The notes: generated by a model not told the origin, from the sequence alone. Positions 20,304-29,221 are shown, counted from the first letter of the stretch. The stretch is 64,000 nucleotides of DNA from Actinacidiphila cocklensis (GCF_907177275.1 NZ_CAJSLV010000048.1:207476-271475); one strand, 5' to 3'. Numbers and translations: made by a program.

Positions 20304-20422
20304 CCGGCGATTCTACGGTGGCGTGCCGGGCTGTTACGAACCAGTTGCTCCCCCGCGGTAAGCGCGGCGTAAAGGATCGGCGAAGATGGGGCAAGGCATC
20401 CACGGGAGGGGAACCCGAGCCC

Positions 20423-21394
20423 ATGAGCAACGACCAGCCGCCGCCGAACCCTTATGGCCAGCAGCCGTCCGATCCGTACGGGCAGCAACCGCAGCAGCCG
20501 CCCCAGCCGCCACCGGGCTACGGCTACCCGCAGCAACAGCCCGGGTACGGCTACCCGCAGCAGCAGCCGGGATACGGCCAGCCGCAGCCCGGGTACGGCC
20601 AGGTCCCACCGCAGCAGCCCGGCTACGGCCAGGTGCCGCCCCAGCAGCCCGGGTACGGCTACCCGCAGCAACAGCAGCAGCCGTACGGCTACGGCCAGCA
20701 GCCGCCGCAGGGCGGGAAGGGCAAGCGCACCGGGATCATCGTCGGCACGGTCGTCGCCCTCGCGGCGATCGGCGCCGGCGTCTTCTTCGTCGTGGGCAAG
20801 AGCGACGGCGGCCTGAAGGACGACGGCAAGAAGTACAAGCTGACCACGCCGGAGACCGTCGCGACGGACTACAAGCTCCAGGGCGACGACTCGGACTTCA
20901 GCGACACCGACGGCCTGGACAAGGACACCATGACCTTGCTGGCCGCCAACGGGATGACGAACGCGCAGAAGACCCAGGCGGGCTATCTGCAGGGCAGTGA
21001 CACCAGCGGCAGGGTGCTGTCCTTCGAGGGCGCGTACGGCACCGTCAAGGACCCGCAGAAGGTCGCCGACGCGATGATGAAGTCGCTGCGCGACGACCCG
21101 GACAAGGACTCCGACGGCACCAAGACCGAACTGATCGGCGACCCGCAGACGATGCACCCGGCGGGCGCGGACGACGCGGTGGTGCAGTGCCAGACCGCCA
21201 AGGTCACCGACTCCGAATCCGGCAAGGGCTACACCCTGTCGGTGTGCCTGTGGGCGGACTACAGCACCGTCGGCACCGTCGCGCCGCTGGACCTCAGCGT
21301 GCTGACCACCGGCAGCGGAACGGGCATGTCGGCGAAGGACACCGCCGACCTGCTGGCCAAGGTCCGCAAGGACACCCGGGTACTGGCGGGCTGA
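20423..21394 (+). CDS. Secreted/membrane protein with Q/P/G/Y-rich N-terminus, paralogue 1
   Basis: A 323-residue protein. Residues 1-95 are a low-complexity tract of [11 protein letters not shown]-type repeats. A single membrane span follows (about 105-127, [22 protein letters not shown]), then a 195-residue domain beginning [17 protein letters not shown], probably outside the cell, with two cysteines (VVQCQTAKV and [12 protein letters not shown]) that could form a disulphide. It lies downstream of valS on the opposite strand, as in other streptomycetes. The start is the ATG at 20423 with GGGAGGGG upstream; the neighbouring paralogue shares [15 protein letters not shown], supporting this start. 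Function unknown. Confidence 0.82.
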   Translation: MSNDQPPPNPYGQQPSDPYGQQPQQPPQPPPGYGYPQQQPGYGYPQQQPGYGQPQPGYGQVPPQQPGYGQVPPQQPGYGYPQQQQQPYGYGQQPPQGGKGKRTGIIVGTVVALAAIGAGVFFVVGKSDGGLKDDGKKYKLTTPETVATDYKLQGDDSDFSDTDGLDKDTMTLLAANGMTNAQKTQAGYLQGSDTSGRVLSFEGAYGTVKDPQKVADAMMKSLRDDPDKDSDGTKTELIGDPQTMHPAGADDAVVQCQTAKVTDSESGKGYTLSVCLWADYSTVGTVAPLDLSVLTTGSGTGMSAKDTADLLAKVRKDTRVLAG

Positions 21395-21403
21395 TCAGCC
21401 TTC

Positions 21404-21441
21404 CCCAGGGGGGCGGTTGCGGGCCGATCCGCCCCCCTGGG
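21404..21441 (+). terminator. Hairpin between the two paralogues
   Basis: Perfect 13-bp stem: arms CCCAGGGGGGCGG (21404-21416) and CCGCCCCCCTGGG (21429-21441) with a 12-base loop, starting 9 bases after the first paralogue's stop. It has no T-run, as is usual in Streptomyces. It probably terminates or attenuates transcription before paralogue 2. Confidence 0.75.
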
Positions 21442-21506
21442 TGAAGAGGACGTGCCACGTCCGCAAGGATGGGCCGACGATGTCAACGGAGGGGACCCTC
21501 GTTCCA

Positions 21507-22514
21507 ATGAGCAACAACCAGCCGCCGCCCAACCCTTACGGCCAGCAGCCGCCGAACCCGTACGGCCAGCAGCCCCCGCAGCAGCCCGGCGGCTACGGCC
21601 AGCCCCAGCCCGGTTACGGCTACCCGCAGCAGGGCCAGCCCGCGCAGCCGGCGTACGGCCAGCCTCCGCAGCAGCCCGGCTACGGCCAGCAGCAGCCCCA
21701 GCCGGGTTACGGCTACCCGCAGCAGGGCCAGCCCGGTCAGCCCGCGTACGGCCAGCAGCCGGCGTACGGCCAGGTGCCGCAGCAGCCCGGTTACGGCTAC
21801 GGCCAGCCGCCCGGCGCCCCGCAGGGCGGCGGCGGCAAGCGCACCGGGATCATCATCGGCGCCGTCGTGGCACTGGTGGCGGTCGGCGTCGGCGTCTTCT
21901 TCGTCGTGGGCAAGGACGACGGGGGCTCCGGCCCGAAGAACGACGGCAAGAAGTACAAGCTGACCACCCCGGCCACCGTCGCCACGGACTACAAGAAGTC
22001 CGACGACGCGGAATCCGACGACATGGCCTTCGACGACGACGACGTGAAGACGCTCACGTCGCTCGGCATGACGAACCCTCAGCGGGTCTCGGCGGGCTAC
22101 ATCAAGGGCTCGCAGACCACCGGCACGCTGCTGTCGTTCAGCGGCGCCTACGGTGACGTCAAGGACCCGAAGAAGGTCGCCGACGGCATGATGGCCGAGC
22201 TGCGCAAGGGCGCCACCACCGACGACAGCGACGACACCAAGACCGAACTGGTCGGTGACACGCAGACGTTGCACCCGGCCGGCGCCGAGGACGCGGTCGT
22301 GGAGTGCCAGACCGCCAAGGTCACCAACAAGGACGACACGTCCAAGGCGGTCACCTTCAGCATCTGCCTTTGGGCGGACTACAGCACGGTCGGCACGGTC
22401 ACGCCGCTCGACTTCGCCTCCCTGACCACCGGCAGCGGCACCAGCCTGTCGGCGAACGACACCGCCGACCTGCTCGTCAAGGTCCGCAAGGACACGCGGG
22501 TGCCGCTGGCGTAG
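21507..22514 (+). CDS. Secreted/membrane protein with Q/P/G/Y-rich N-terminus, paralogue 2
   Basis: A 335-residue tandem duplicate of the gene at 20423. It has the same plan: Q/P/G/Y-rich repeats (about 1-105, GYGYPQQGQPGQPAYG units), a membrane span ([25 protein letters not shown]), and a C-terminal domain with KYKLTTPATVATDYKKSD, AVVECQTAKV and [20 protein letters not shown]. The C-terminal domains align closely along their length, so the pair arose by duplication. The N-terminal repeats have diverged in number. The ATG at 21507 (GGAGGGG 12 bases upstream) is favoured over an in-frame ATG at 21480 because it matches paralogue 1. Function unknown. Confidence 0.82.
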   Translation: MSNNQPPPNPYGQQPPNPYGQQPPQQPGGYGQPQPGYGYPQQGQPAQPAYGQPPQQPGYGQQQPQPGYGYPQQGQPGQPAYGQQPAYGQVPQQPGYGYGQPPGAPQGGGGKRTGIIIGAVVALVAVGVGVFFVVGKDDGGSGPKNDGKKYKLTTPATVATDYKKSDDAESDDMAFDDDDVKTLTSLGMTNPQRVSAGYIKGSQTTGTLLSFSGAYGDVKDPKKVADGMMAELRKGATTDDSDDTKTELVGDTQTLHPAGAEDAVVECQTAKVTNKDDTSKAVTFSICLWADYSTVGTVTPLDFASLTTGSGTSLSANDTADLLVKVRKDTRVPLA

Positions 22515-22536
22515 CCACGCGCCCGGCAGGCACGGC

Positions 22537-22575
22537 GAAGGGGGCGCCCCGGTCCAGGACCGGGGCGCCCCCTTC
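22537..22575. terminator. Strong bidirectional terminator hairpin
   Basis: A 19-bp perfect inverted repeat (22537-22555 and 22557-22575, arm sequence GAAGGGGGCGCCCCGGTCC) with a 1-base centre, 22 bp after the stop of paralogue 2. Before the IS insertion it would also have stood just downstream of clpX on the other strand, so it probably served both converging genes. Confidence 0.88.
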
Positions 22576-22595
22576 GTGTGCCGTGCTGCGTGACG

Positions 22596-22601
22596 GCTAG
22601 G
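22596..22601. repeat. Target-site duplication GCTAGG, left copy
   Basis: GCTAGG directly abuts the left end of the IS481-type element and matches the right copy at 23667-23672. It fits the NCTAGN target known for Bordetella IS481. Bases 22597-22599 provide the TAG stop of the transposase on the minus strand. Confidence 0.9.
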
Positions 22602-23550
22602 TGTACTGACCCGTGAGGTTGGGGACGCGGCTGGCGGGTGGTTGGCCTTTGAGTGCGGTGTGTCCGCGGTGGTGATTGTAGGTGTGGAGCCAGAGGAGGT
22701 ATGCCTCGCGTCGTTCGGTCTCGGTCCGGTATGGCTTGGCGTAGGCCCACTCGTCCAGCAGGGTCCGGTTGAACCGCTCGACCTTCCCGTTGGTCTGTGG
22801 CCGGTAGGGGCGGGTGCGCTTGTGAGTGATCCCGGCCGCTGCCAGGGTGTCGCGCCACAGGTGGGACTTGTAGCAGGCGCCGTTGTCGGTCAAGACGCGC
22901 TGGACGGTGATCCCGGCTTCGGCGAAGTAGGTGTGGGCGCGCTGCCAGAACCCGGCGGCGGTCTCTTTCCTCTCGTCGGTGAGGATCTCGCTGTAGGCCA
23001 GGCGGGAGTGGTCGTCGACGGCGTTGTGCAGGAAGCTCATCCCGGCCTTGGCCCGGTTCTTGCGGCCTGCCTGCCGGCCCAGGGCCCTGTGGCCGCCGCC
23101 GTCCGGGATGTTGCCGAGTTTCTTGATGTCGACGTGCACAAGGTCGCCGGGGGCGGCGTGCTCATAGCGCCGGATCACCTGGTTGGTGGCGCGGTCCAGG
23201 TGGGCCAGGCGGGCGAGGCCGAAGCGGGTCAGGACGCGGTGCACGGTGGCCGGGTTCAGCCCCAGCAGATAGGCGATACGGGCCGGTCCCCACCGGCGCA
23301 GGACACGGACCTTGATGATCCGCCGCTCGGTCCGGGTCGGCGTCCGGGTCGGGCTGTGGTGCGGGCGCGATGAGTGGTCGGACATCCCGGCCTCGCCGAG
23401 CTCACGGTAGCGGGACGCCCACCGGTGAGCTGTTGTGGGCGAGACCTGGAAGCGCTCAGCCGCGCGGCGCAGGGGCCAGCCGTCGTCCACGACGCAGCGG
23501 GCCAGACGCAGGCGACCAGTCTCGGTCAGGGGTGCATTACGGTGGGGCAT
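22597..23550 (-). CDS. IS481 family transposase
   Basis: A 317-residue DDE transposase starting MPHRNAPLTETGRLRLARCV at 23550. The N-terminal helix-turn-helix is about residues 28-52 (LRRAAERFQVSPTTAHRWAS), followed by a second HTH-like region (RWGPARIAYLLGLNPATVHRVL). Catalytic residues are Asp in LVHVDIKKLG, Asp in RVLTDNGACYKS and Glu in TNGKVERFNRTLL, with the PYRPQTNGKVERF signature of IS481/IS3 relatives. The last codon and the stop lie outside the element: the final Thr codon takes one base from the IS and two from the target duplication, and TAG comes wholly from the duplication. The frame is intact, so the element may be active. Confidence 0.95.
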   Translation of the reverse strand: MPHRNAPLTETGRLRLARCVVDDGWPLRRAAERFQVSPTTAHRWASRYRELGEAGMSDHSSRPHHSPTRTPTRTERRIIKVRVLRRWGPARIAYLLGLNPATVHRVLTRFGLARLAHLDRATNQVIRRYEHAAPGDLVHVDIKKLGNIPDGGGHRALGRQAGRKNRAKAGMSFLHNAVDDHSRLAYSEILTDERKETAAGFWQRAHTYFAEAGITVQRVLTDNGACYKSHLWRDTLAAAGITHKRTRPYRPQTNGKVERFNRTLLDEWAYAKPYRTETERREAYLLWLHTYNHHRGHTALKGQPPASRVPNLTGQYT

Positions 23551-23666
23551 GAGGGCCTTCTGATCGTTCGGTGGCGATGTCGCAATCCACACCGAACCCG
23601 GAAGGCCCTCACTCGTTCAAGATCCCCCAGCCGTGATCACTGTCACCAACCTCCATGGACAGAACA
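22602..23666 (-). mobile_element. IS481 family insertion sequence, complete (1065 bp)
   Basis: Bounded by 26-base imperfect terminal inverted repeats that begin TGT and end ACA (left 22602-22627, right 23641-23666; about 19 of 26 positions match, sharing GAGGTTGG) and by a 6-bp target duplication GCTAGG on each side. It holds one transposase gene reading leftward. The target NCTAGN and 6-bp duplication are the known habit of IS481. The insertion lies one base past the stop codon of clpX, leaving clpX intact but separating it from its downstream terminator. The undamaged frame and exact duplication suggest a fairly recent insertion. Confidence 0.93.
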
Positions 23667-23672
23667 GCTAGG
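23667..23672. repeat. Target-site duplication GCTAGG, right copy
   Basis: Second copy of GCTAGG, adjoining the right end of the IS. Read on the minus strand as CCTAGC, it contains the last two bases of the final clpX Ala codon and the clpX TAG stop. Confidence 0.9.
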
Positions 23673-24951
23673 CGCTCTTCTGCTCGCCCTTGCCCACGAT
23701 CCGCGGCTCGCGCGGGACCAGGGTCGGGTTGACGTTGGAGTGGACGACGTCGGCGCTGATCACCACGCGGGCCACGTCCTTGCGGGACGGCACCTCGTAC
23801 ATCACCGACATCAGCACCTCCTCCATGATCGCCCGCAGGCCGCGCGCGCCGGTCTGCCGCAGGATCGCCTGGTCGGCGATGGCTTCCAGCGCGCCGCGCT
23901 CGAACTCCAGCTCCACACCGTCGAGTTCGAACAGTTTTTGGTACTGCTTCACCAGCGCGTTACGCGGCTCGACCAGGATCTGCAGCAGGGCCTCGCGGTC
24001 CAGGTTGTGCACGCTGGTGATGACCGGGAGGCGGCCGATGAACTCCGGGATCATGCCGAACTTCACCAGGTCCTCGGGCATGATCTCCTGGAACTGGTCG
24101 GCGGCCTGGATCTCCCGCTTGGACCGGATGGTCGCGCCGAAGCCGATGCCCTTGGCGCCGGCCCGCGACTCGATGATCTTCTCCAGGCCCGCGAAGGCGC
24201 CGCCCACGATGAAGAGCACGTTCGTGGTGTCGATCTGGATGAACTCCTGGTGCGGGTGCTTGCGGCCGCCCTGCGGCGGCACGCTCGCGGTGGTGCCCTC
24301 CAGGATCTTCAGCAGCGCCTGCTGCACGCCCTCGCCGGAGACGTCCCGGGTGATCGACGGGTTCTCGCTCTTGCGGGCCACCTTGTCGATCTCGTCGATG
24401 TAGATGATCCCGGTCTCGGCCTTCTTGACGTCGTAGTCCGCCGCCTGGATCAGCTTCAGCAGGATGTTCTCGACGTCCTCGCCCACGTAGCCGGCCTCGG
24501 TGAGCGCGGTGGCGTCCGCGATGGCGAACGGCACGTTCAGCATCCGGGCCAGCGTCTGGGCCAGCAGCGTCTTGCCCGAGCCGGTCGGGCCGAGCAGCAG
24601 GATGTTGGACTTCGCCAGTTCGATCGCGTCGTCGTGGCCGGGGCGGCCGTTCTCACCCGCCTGGACGCGCTTGTAGTGGTTGTAGACCGCCACCGAGAGC
24701 GCCTTCTTGGCGGGCGTCTGGCCGACCACGTAGCCCTCGAGGAACTCGTAGATCTCCCGGGGCTTGGGAAGATCCTCCCAACGGACCTCGGAGGACTCTG
24801 CCAGCTCCTCCTCGATGATCTCGTTGCAGAGGTCGATGCACTCGTCGCAGATGTACACACCAGGGCCTGCGATGAGCTTCTTCACCTGCTTCTGGCTCTT
24901 TCCGCAGAACGAGCACTTCAGCAGGTCTCCGCCGTCACCGATGCGTGCCAC
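23668..24951 (-). CDS. clpX: ATP-dependent Clp protease ATP-binding subunit ClpX
   Basis: A 427-residue AAA+ unfoldase. The N-terminal zinc-binding domain has [14 protein letters not shown] and [13 protein letters not shown] (four Cys). Walker A is [19 protein letters not shown], Walker B is [20 protein letters not shown], and the sensor/pore region includes [11 protein letters not shown] and RKHPHQEF. The C-terminal small domain has [16 protein letters not shown]. It unfolds substrates for ClpP1P2, whose genes are just upstream. I chose GTG at 24951 ([13 protein letters not shown]) because GAAGGGGA lies 8 bases before it and known Streptomyces ClpX start there; an ATG at 24990 would add 13 residues. 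An IS481 element sits one base after its stop. Confidence 0.96.
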   Translation of the reverse strand: MARIGDGGDLLKCSFCGKSQKQVKKLIAGPGVYICDECIDLCNEIIEEELAESSEVRWEDLPKPREIYEFLEGYVVGQTPAKKALSVAVYNHYKRVQAGENGRPGHDDAIELAKSNILLLGPTGSGKTLLAQTLARMLNVPFAIADATALTEAGYVGEDVENILLKLIQAADYDVKKAETGIIYIDEIDKVARKSENPSITRDVSGEGVQQALLKILEGTTASVPPQGGRKHPHQEFIQIDTTNVLFIVGGAFAGLEKIIESRAGAKGIGFGATIRSKREIQAADQFQEIMPEDLVKFGMIPEFIGRLPVITSVHNLDREALLQILVEPRNALVKQYQKLFELDGVELEFERGALEAIADQAILRQTGARGLRAIMEEVLMSVMYEVPSRKDVARVVISADVVHSNVNPTLVPREPRIVGKGEQKSA

Positions 24952-25114
24952 GAGGTCTTTCCCCTTCGCCTGGGTTCCGCCGGCCTTCAACGGAGCCTGG
25001 TGCTTCTCTCATCGACGGTACCTTGCCACGCCCCCCGAGTGGGTCCCCCTTGGACGTACTCGCTCATCCAGGTCCAGGGGGACCGCACGCGTCCGGCACC
25101 GCTTGCCGGGTGGT

Positions 25115-25789
25115 TCAGACGTTCACAGAGGTCTTGCGGGTGGAGACGATCTGGTCGACCAGACCGTAGGCCAGCGACTCCTCGGCGGTCAGGATCTTGT
25201 CCCGCTCGATGTCCTCCCTGATCTGCTCGATCGGGGTCGTGGAGTGCTTGGCCAGCATCTCCTCCAGCTGCTGCCGCATCCTGATGATCTCGTTGGCCGC
25301 GATCTCCAGGTCGGAGACCTGCCCGCGGCCGGTCTCGCTGTACGGCTGGTGGATCAGCACCCGGGCGTTCGGCAGCGCCATCCGCTTGCCGGGGCTGCCT
25401 GCGGCCAGCAGGACGGCCGCGGCGGAGGCCGCCTGGCCCATGCAGACCGTCTGGATGTCCGGCTTCACGAACTGCATCGTGTCGTAGATCGCGGTGAGCG
25501 CGGTGAACGAGCCGCCGGGGCTGTTGATGTAGACCGAGATGTCCCGGTCGGGGTCCATCGACTCCAGGCACAGCAGCTGCGCCATGACGTCGTTGGCCGA
25601 GGCGTCGTCGATCTGCACGCCGAGGAAGATCACCCGCTCCTCGAAGAGCTTGGCGTACGGGTCGTACTCGCGCACGCCCTGCGAGGTGCGCTCCACGAAG
25701 CGCGGGATGACATAGCGGGCCTCAGCCCCGAACACGCCGGGCCGCTCGGCCTCGGTGCGCTCGTACAGGCCGCTGCCGGGGAAGTTCAT
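25115..25789 (-). CDS. clpP2: ATP-dependent Clp protease proteolytic subunit ClpP2
   Basis: A 224-residue serine protease subunit. The catalytic Ser is Ser122 in [12 protein letters not shown] and the catalytic His is His147 in LIHQPYSE; the segment [20 protein letters not shown] shapes the binding cleft. The N-terminus [16 protein letters not shown] and [20 protein letters not shown] match streptomycete ClpP2. It assembles with ClpP1 into the barrel served by ClpX and ClpC. The gene lies 67 bp after clpP1 and 163 bp before clpX. The start is the ATG at 25789; an in-frame GTG at 25798, with GGACGG 5 bases upstream, is an alternative that adds three residues. Confidence 0.95.
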   Translation of the reverse strand: MNFPGSGLYERTEAERPGVFGAEARYVIPRFVERTSQGVREYDPYAKLFEERVIFLGVQIDDASANDVMAQLLCLESMDPDRDISVYINSPGGSFTALTAIYDTMQFVKPDIQTVCMGQAASAAAVLLAAGSPGKRMALPNARVLIHQPYSETGRGQVSDLEIAANEIIRMRQQLEEMLAKHSTTPIEQIREDIERDKILTAEESLAYGLVDQIVSTRKTSVNV

Positions 25790-25856
25790 GGGGTTCACGT
25801 CCACCGTCCTGGTGATGAAGTGCTTCGAGTGATCAGGGGCTGCTCGGCGGTGCGCC

Positions 25857-26477
25857 TCAGGAGGCCGCACCGGTGCCGCCGCCGCCGGGCACGTGCGCGG
25901 CGGAGAGCATGACCCCGTCCAGCAGGCCGTACTCCTGGGCCTCCTCGGCCGAGAACCAGCGGTCGCGGTCGGAGTCCTTGGTGATCTGCTCGAAGGTCTG
26001 GCCGGAGTGCTGGGCGATCAGCTCGGCCATGCGGCGCTTGGTGTGCAGCAGCTGCTCCGCCTGGATCTTGATGTCGGTGGCCGAGCCGCCGAGGCCGGCG
26101 GAGGGCTGGTGCATCAGGATCCGGGTGTTCGGCAGCGCGAAGCGCTTGCCGGGGGTGCCCGCGGTGAGCAGGAACTGCCCCATCGAGGCGGCCATGCCCA
26201 TGGCGATCGTGACGACGTCGTTCTGGATGAACTGCATCGTGTCGTAGATCGCCATCCCCGCGGTCACCGAACCGCCGGGGCTGTTGATGTAGAGGAAGAT
26301 GTCCTTGTCCGGCTCTGCTGCCAGCAGCAGCAGCTGCGCGGTGATCTTGTTGGCGATGTCATCGTCGACCGCTTGGCCGAGGAAGATGATTCGCTCGCCG
26401 AGCAGTCGGTTGTAGACCTGGTCGCCGAGTCCACCGGGGTTGGACTCACCGGCGGCGGAAGGCATCGGAGTCGTCAC
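25857..26477 (-). CDS. clpP1: ATP-dependent Clp protease proteolytic subunit ClpP1
   Basis: A 206-residue protein with catalytic Ser98 ([12 protein letters not shown]) and His123 ([13 protein letters not shown]), and [20 protein letters not shown]. The start GTG at 26477 is chosen because AGGTGG lies 4 bases upstream, and [10 protein letters not shown] matches the VTNLMPSAAGE start of recalled Streptomyces ClpP1. The longer open frame back to 26795 is not needed. It is the first gene of the clpP1-clpP2 pair; in Streptomyces this promoter is activated by ClgR, and a candidate ClgR-like dyad lies upstream at 26628-26638. Confidence 0.95.
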   Translation of the reverse strand: MTTPMPSAAGESNPGGLGDQVYNRLLGERIIFLGQAVDDDIANKITAQLLLLAAEPDKDIFLYINSPGGSVTAGMAIYDTMQFIQNDVVTIAMGMAASMGQFLLTAGTPGKRFALPNTRILMHQPSAGLGGSATDIKIQAEQLLHTKRRMAELIAQHSGQTFEQITKDSDRDRWFSAEEAQEYGLLDGVMLSAAHVPGGGGTGAAS

Positions 26478-26627
26478 GTATCCACCTGCTCGTTGTCGGA
26501 CGGTAGACATGCCGTCACAGGGTCTTCGTCTGGGCCGGGTACCGCCCCCGTGCCGGGGGCTGCACCCTTTCTCCTTACGGACCCTAACGCGCGGGTGGTG
26601 GCCGACAATCCTGTACGGCCACCATTT

Positions 26628-26638
26628 CGCTCTGAGCG
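26628..26638. promoter_or_regulatory. Candidate ClgR-type operator upstream of clpP1
   Basis: CGCTCTGAGCG is an 11-bp dyad (CGCT/AGCG arms) about 150 bases upstream of the clpP1 start, preceded by ATTT. It fits most of the CGC-N5-GCG core recalled for actinobacterial ClgR sites. The centre and right flank differ from the corynebacterial consensus, so this is tentative. Confidence 0.35.
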
Positions 26639-26655
26639 CATGCCCTGCGCAGGAA

Positions 26656-26680
26656 GGTGCGCCCCCGTCAGGGGCGCACC
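26656..26680 (-). terminator. Terminator of tig
   Basis: A 10-bp perfect stem (GGTGCGCCCC at 26656-26665, GGGGCGCACC at 26671-26680) with a 5-base loop, 6 bp beyond the tig stop on the minus strand. It separates tig from clpP1. Confidence 0.8.
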
Positions 26681-26685
26681 CCGTG

Positions 26686-28080
26686 TCAGGCCTGCTCGTC
26701 CTCGGCGGAGGCGTCCTCGGCAGCGGCGTCCGCGGCCGCGGCGGCGTCCTCGGCGGAGGCGTCGTCCTCCTCGTCGGCGAGGTCGACGACCTCACCGTTG
26801 GAGTCGGTGACCTTCGCCGCCTCGACGACCACGGCCAGCGCCTTGCCGCGGGCGACCTCGCCCACCAGCATCGGCACCTGGCCGCCTTCGACGACGGCCT
26901 GCGCGAACTGGTCGGGGCTCATCCCGGAGGTCGCGGCCCGCCGCATGAGGTGCTCGGTGAGCTCCTCCTGGTTGACCGACAGCTTCTCCTTGTTGACCAG
27001 CTCGTCGAGGATGAACTGGGTCTTGATGCCCTTGACCGCCTGGGCCTCCACCTCCGCGTCGTACTCCTCGCGGGTCTTGCCCTCGCGCTCCAGGTAGGTG
27101 TCCCAGGTCAGCCCCATCTGCGGGAACTGGTGGTGCTCCAGGTTGTGCGTCCTGGTCTCGATCTCGTCCTTGAGCAGCTTCTCCGGGATCGGCACCTCGG
27201 TCAGCTCGATGAGCGCGTCGAGGACCTTCTCCTGTGCGGCCGTCGCCTGGTCGTACTGCTTCATCGACTCCAGGCGCTTGCGGCTGTCGCCGCGCAGCTC
27301 CTCCAGGGTGTCGAACTCGCTCGCCAGCTGGGCGAAGTCGTCGTCCAGCGCGGGCAGTTCGCGCTCCTGCACGTCGGAGACCTCGACCTTGACCTCGGCC
27401 GGCTTGCCGGCGGCGGAGCCGCCCTTCAGCTCGGAGGTGAAGGTCGCGGAGCCGCCGGCGGACAGGCCGGTGACGGCCTCGTCGATGCCGTCGAGCAGCT
27501 GGCCGGAGCCGATGGTGTAGCTGACGGCCTTGGCGATGCCGTCGCCGAGCACCTCGCCGTCGACCGAGGCCTCCAGGTCGACCACGACGACGTCGCCCTC
27601 GGCGGCCGGGCGGTCCACGGTGCTGGTGGAGGCGAAGCGGTCCCGCAGCTGCTCCAGGGACTTCTCGACGTCCTCGTCGCTGACCTCGACGGCGTCGACG
27701 GTGACCTCGATGCCGGAGTAGTCCGGGATCTCGATGGCCGGCCGGATGTCGACCTCGGCGGTGAACTTCAGCTCGTCGCCGTCGTTGAACTCGGTGATGT
27801 CGACGTCGGGCTGCCCGAGCACGTTCAGCTCACCCTCGCTGACCGCCTCCGTGTAGAACTTCGGCAGCGCGTCGTTGATGGCCTCTTCGAGGACCGCGCC
27901 ACGGCCGAACCGCTGGTCGATGACGCGCGCAGGGATCTTGCCCTTGCGGAAGCCCGGCACCGTGACCTGGTCGTTGATCTTCTTGTACGCCGCGTCGAGG
28001 CTGGGCTTGAGCTCCTCGAAGGGCACCTCGACAGTGAGTCGAACCCGGGTCGGGTTCAGAGTCTCGACGGCGCTCTTCAC
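26686..28080 (-). CDS. tig: Trigger factor (ribosome-associated chaperone / PPIase)
   Basis: A 464-residue protein. The N-terminal ribosome-binding domain (about 1-145) carries the signature [17 protein letters not shown] (normally GFRxGKxP, the contact with ribosomal protein L23). The FKBP-like PPIase domain (about 150-245) starts near [17 protein letters not shown]. The C-terminal helical arms include [22 protein letters not shown]. The tail is very acidic and Ala-rich ([21 protein letters not shown]), as in actinobacteria. The start is GTG at 28080 with AAGGAG 8 bases upstream. It lies upstream of clpP1 on the same strand, with its own terminator. Confidence 0.96.
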   Translation of the reverse strand: MKSAVETLNPTRVRLTVEVPFEELKPSLDAAYKKINDQVTVPGFRKGKIPARVIDQRFGRGAVLEEAINDALPKFYTEAVSEGELNVLGQPDVDITEFNDGDELKFTAEVDIRPAIEIPDYSGIEVTVDAVEVSDEDVEKSLEQLRDRFASTSTVDRPAAEGDVVVVDLEASVDGEVLGDGIAKAVSYTIGSGQLLDGIDEAVTGLSAGGSATFTSELKGGSAAGKPAEVKVEVSDVQERELPALDDDFAQLASEFDTLEELRGDSRKRLESMKQYDQATAAQEKVLDALIELTEVPIPEKLLKDEIETRTHNLEHHQFPQMGLTWDTYLEREGKTREEYDAEVEAQAVKGIKTQFILDELVNKEKLSVNQEELTEHLMRRAATSGMSPDQFAQAVVEGGQVPMLVGEVARGKALAVVVEAAKVTDSNGEVVDLADEEDDASAEDAAAAADAAAEDASAEDEQA

Positions 28081-28284
28081 GGTTGGGTCTCCTTGGGGCT
28101 TTACGTTGATGGGGGCGGACCGTCGGTACGCGTCGTACTCCCGGTACTCCCGGCACTCGGCCTTGCCGCGTGCCCGGTCGCCAGCGGCCCATCCTACCGG
28201 TACCACAAAGCCCGCAGGGCGGGGTCCGGCGGAGGCCTCCCGGCCGGCGCCGCCGCGGGTGCCTGCCCGCACGTGAACTGCTGG

Positions 28285-28358
28285 TCGGGGTGGCCGGATT
28301 CGAACCGACGGCCTTCCGCTCCCAAAGCGGACGCGCTACCAAGCTGCGCCACACCCCG
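28285..28358 (-). tRNA. tRNA-Pro (TGG)
   Basis: A 74-base cloverleaf on the minus strand: acceptor arms CGGGGTG/CACCCCG, D-arm region with AGCTTGGTAGC, anticodon stem-loop CCGCTTTGGGAGCGG with anticodon TGG, T-arm GGTTCGAATCC. No CCA is encoded. It lies upstream of tig and divergent from tRNA-Gly. Confidence 0.95.
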
Positions 28359-28468
28359 CTGGTGCGACACGTAGAGTACATGCACCGTCGACCGTGGGCA
28401 GCCGGTATTCCACCCGCCGCCGATCCGGTTCGACCGACCAGCGTGCGGTGTGCCAGAATCGAGGCGCT

Positions 28469-28539
28469 GCGGGCGTAGCTCAATGGTAGAGCCCTAGTCT
28501 TCCAAACTAGCTACGCGGGTTCGATTCCCGTCGCCCGCT
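28469..28539 (+). tRNA. tRNA-Gly (TCC)
   Basis: A 71-base cloverleaf: acceptor arms GCGGGCG/CGCCCGC, D-arm GCTCAATGGTAGAGC, anticodon stem-loop CTAGTCTTCCAAACTAG with anticodon TCC, T-arm GGGTTCGATTCCC. No CCA is encoded. Its 3' half is duplicated at 29577-29623, marking it as the attachment site of an integrative element. Confidence 0.96.
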
Positions 28540-28543
28540 CTGT
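28497..28543 (+). other. attL-like site within tRNA-Gly
   Basis: 47 bases from the anticodon loop through 4 bases beyond the tRNA 3' end recur at 29577-29623 with one mismatch (A at 28509, G at 29589). This is the usual footprint of tyrosine-recombinase integration into a tRNA 3' end. Confidence 0.85.
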
Positions 28544-28608
28544 ACGACTACGGCCCAGGTGGCGGAGGTAAATCCGCAGCCCGGGCCGCTGTCATTTCCG
28601 ATCTTGTT

Positions 28609-28992
28609 CTAGCTCGCCGTGCCCCCCACGTGCCCCTTCCGGCCGGAGCCCCGCTTGAGCGCCTTCACGATCATGCCGTCGATGGCGTCGGCGATCTCGC
28701 GTTCCCGCTCCTGGTTGCCGGTGTGCCGAAGGTCATGGAAGTGCAGGCCCTTGATCCCGACCTCGGCGCACGCCTTCCGCCATAGCCCGTTGAAGTGGTT
28801 CGGGCGTGGCGTGGCCCCCTTCGCTCCGACGAGGATTCGACCCTGAGCACCAGGCTCGGCGTACACCTGTATGTGGACGTTGACGACCGGCATGATCGAC
28901 GCCGGTATCGCCACGGAGCGCTTTCCCGCCTCACTCTTCGGAGTCTTGTAGACGCGCTGTCCCCCGTTCAGCCCAGAGACCGTTTCCCCACC
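28609..28992 (-). pseudogene. Decayed tyrosine integrase fragment
   Basis: The open frame between stops encodes an integrase-like piece: NGGQRVYKTPKSEAGKRSV, then AIPASIMP, GATPRPNHFNGLWRKACAEV, and the catalytic box LHFHDLRHTGN (HxxR). This is followed at once by QEREREIADAIDGMIV, which in Streptomyces integrases lies after the catalytic Tyr (IYQHATxERDREIADAL). About 30-40 residues, including the active Tyr, are missing by an in-frame deletion, and the N-terminal DNA-binding part is absent beyond the stop at 28993-28995. The gene sits 66 bp inside the duplicated tRNA-Gly end, the classic place for an integrase. It cannot be functional. Confidence 0.82.
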
Positions 28993-29221
28993 TCACCAAG
29001 GCACCCGGCTGCGCTCCTGTCTCCGCCCCGCTCGGCCGGCGCCGCGCGCGCCCGCGAGGGGGAGGCCTGCGGCATGAGCTGATCCCGCACAGCCGAGTCA
29101 CGACGATGCCTCCGGCGGGGGCGCTCCGGCTCCGAGATGGCCCCAACTCGCCGGCGTCTGCACCAGACCCCCGCCCATAGTTCGCATCGAGAGGCTAGAC
29201 GCCTCGCTGTAGCGTGACTCC
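28993..29221. other. Intergenic remainder of the integrative-element remnant
   Basis: 229 bases between the integrase fragment and the small gene at 29222. No gene with supporting features is seen; it is probably decayed element DNA. Confidence 0.5.

Noticed and set aside
20423-22514. Tandem Q/P/G/Y repeats as a CRISPR-like array
   Set aside because: The repeats are coding, in frame and of irregular length; there are no spacers and no cas genes.
26478-26795. N-terminal extension of clpP1 to 26795
   Set aside because: Thr/Pro/Arg-rich translation of intergenic DNA across the tig terminator; a strong ribosome binding site supports the GTG at 26477.
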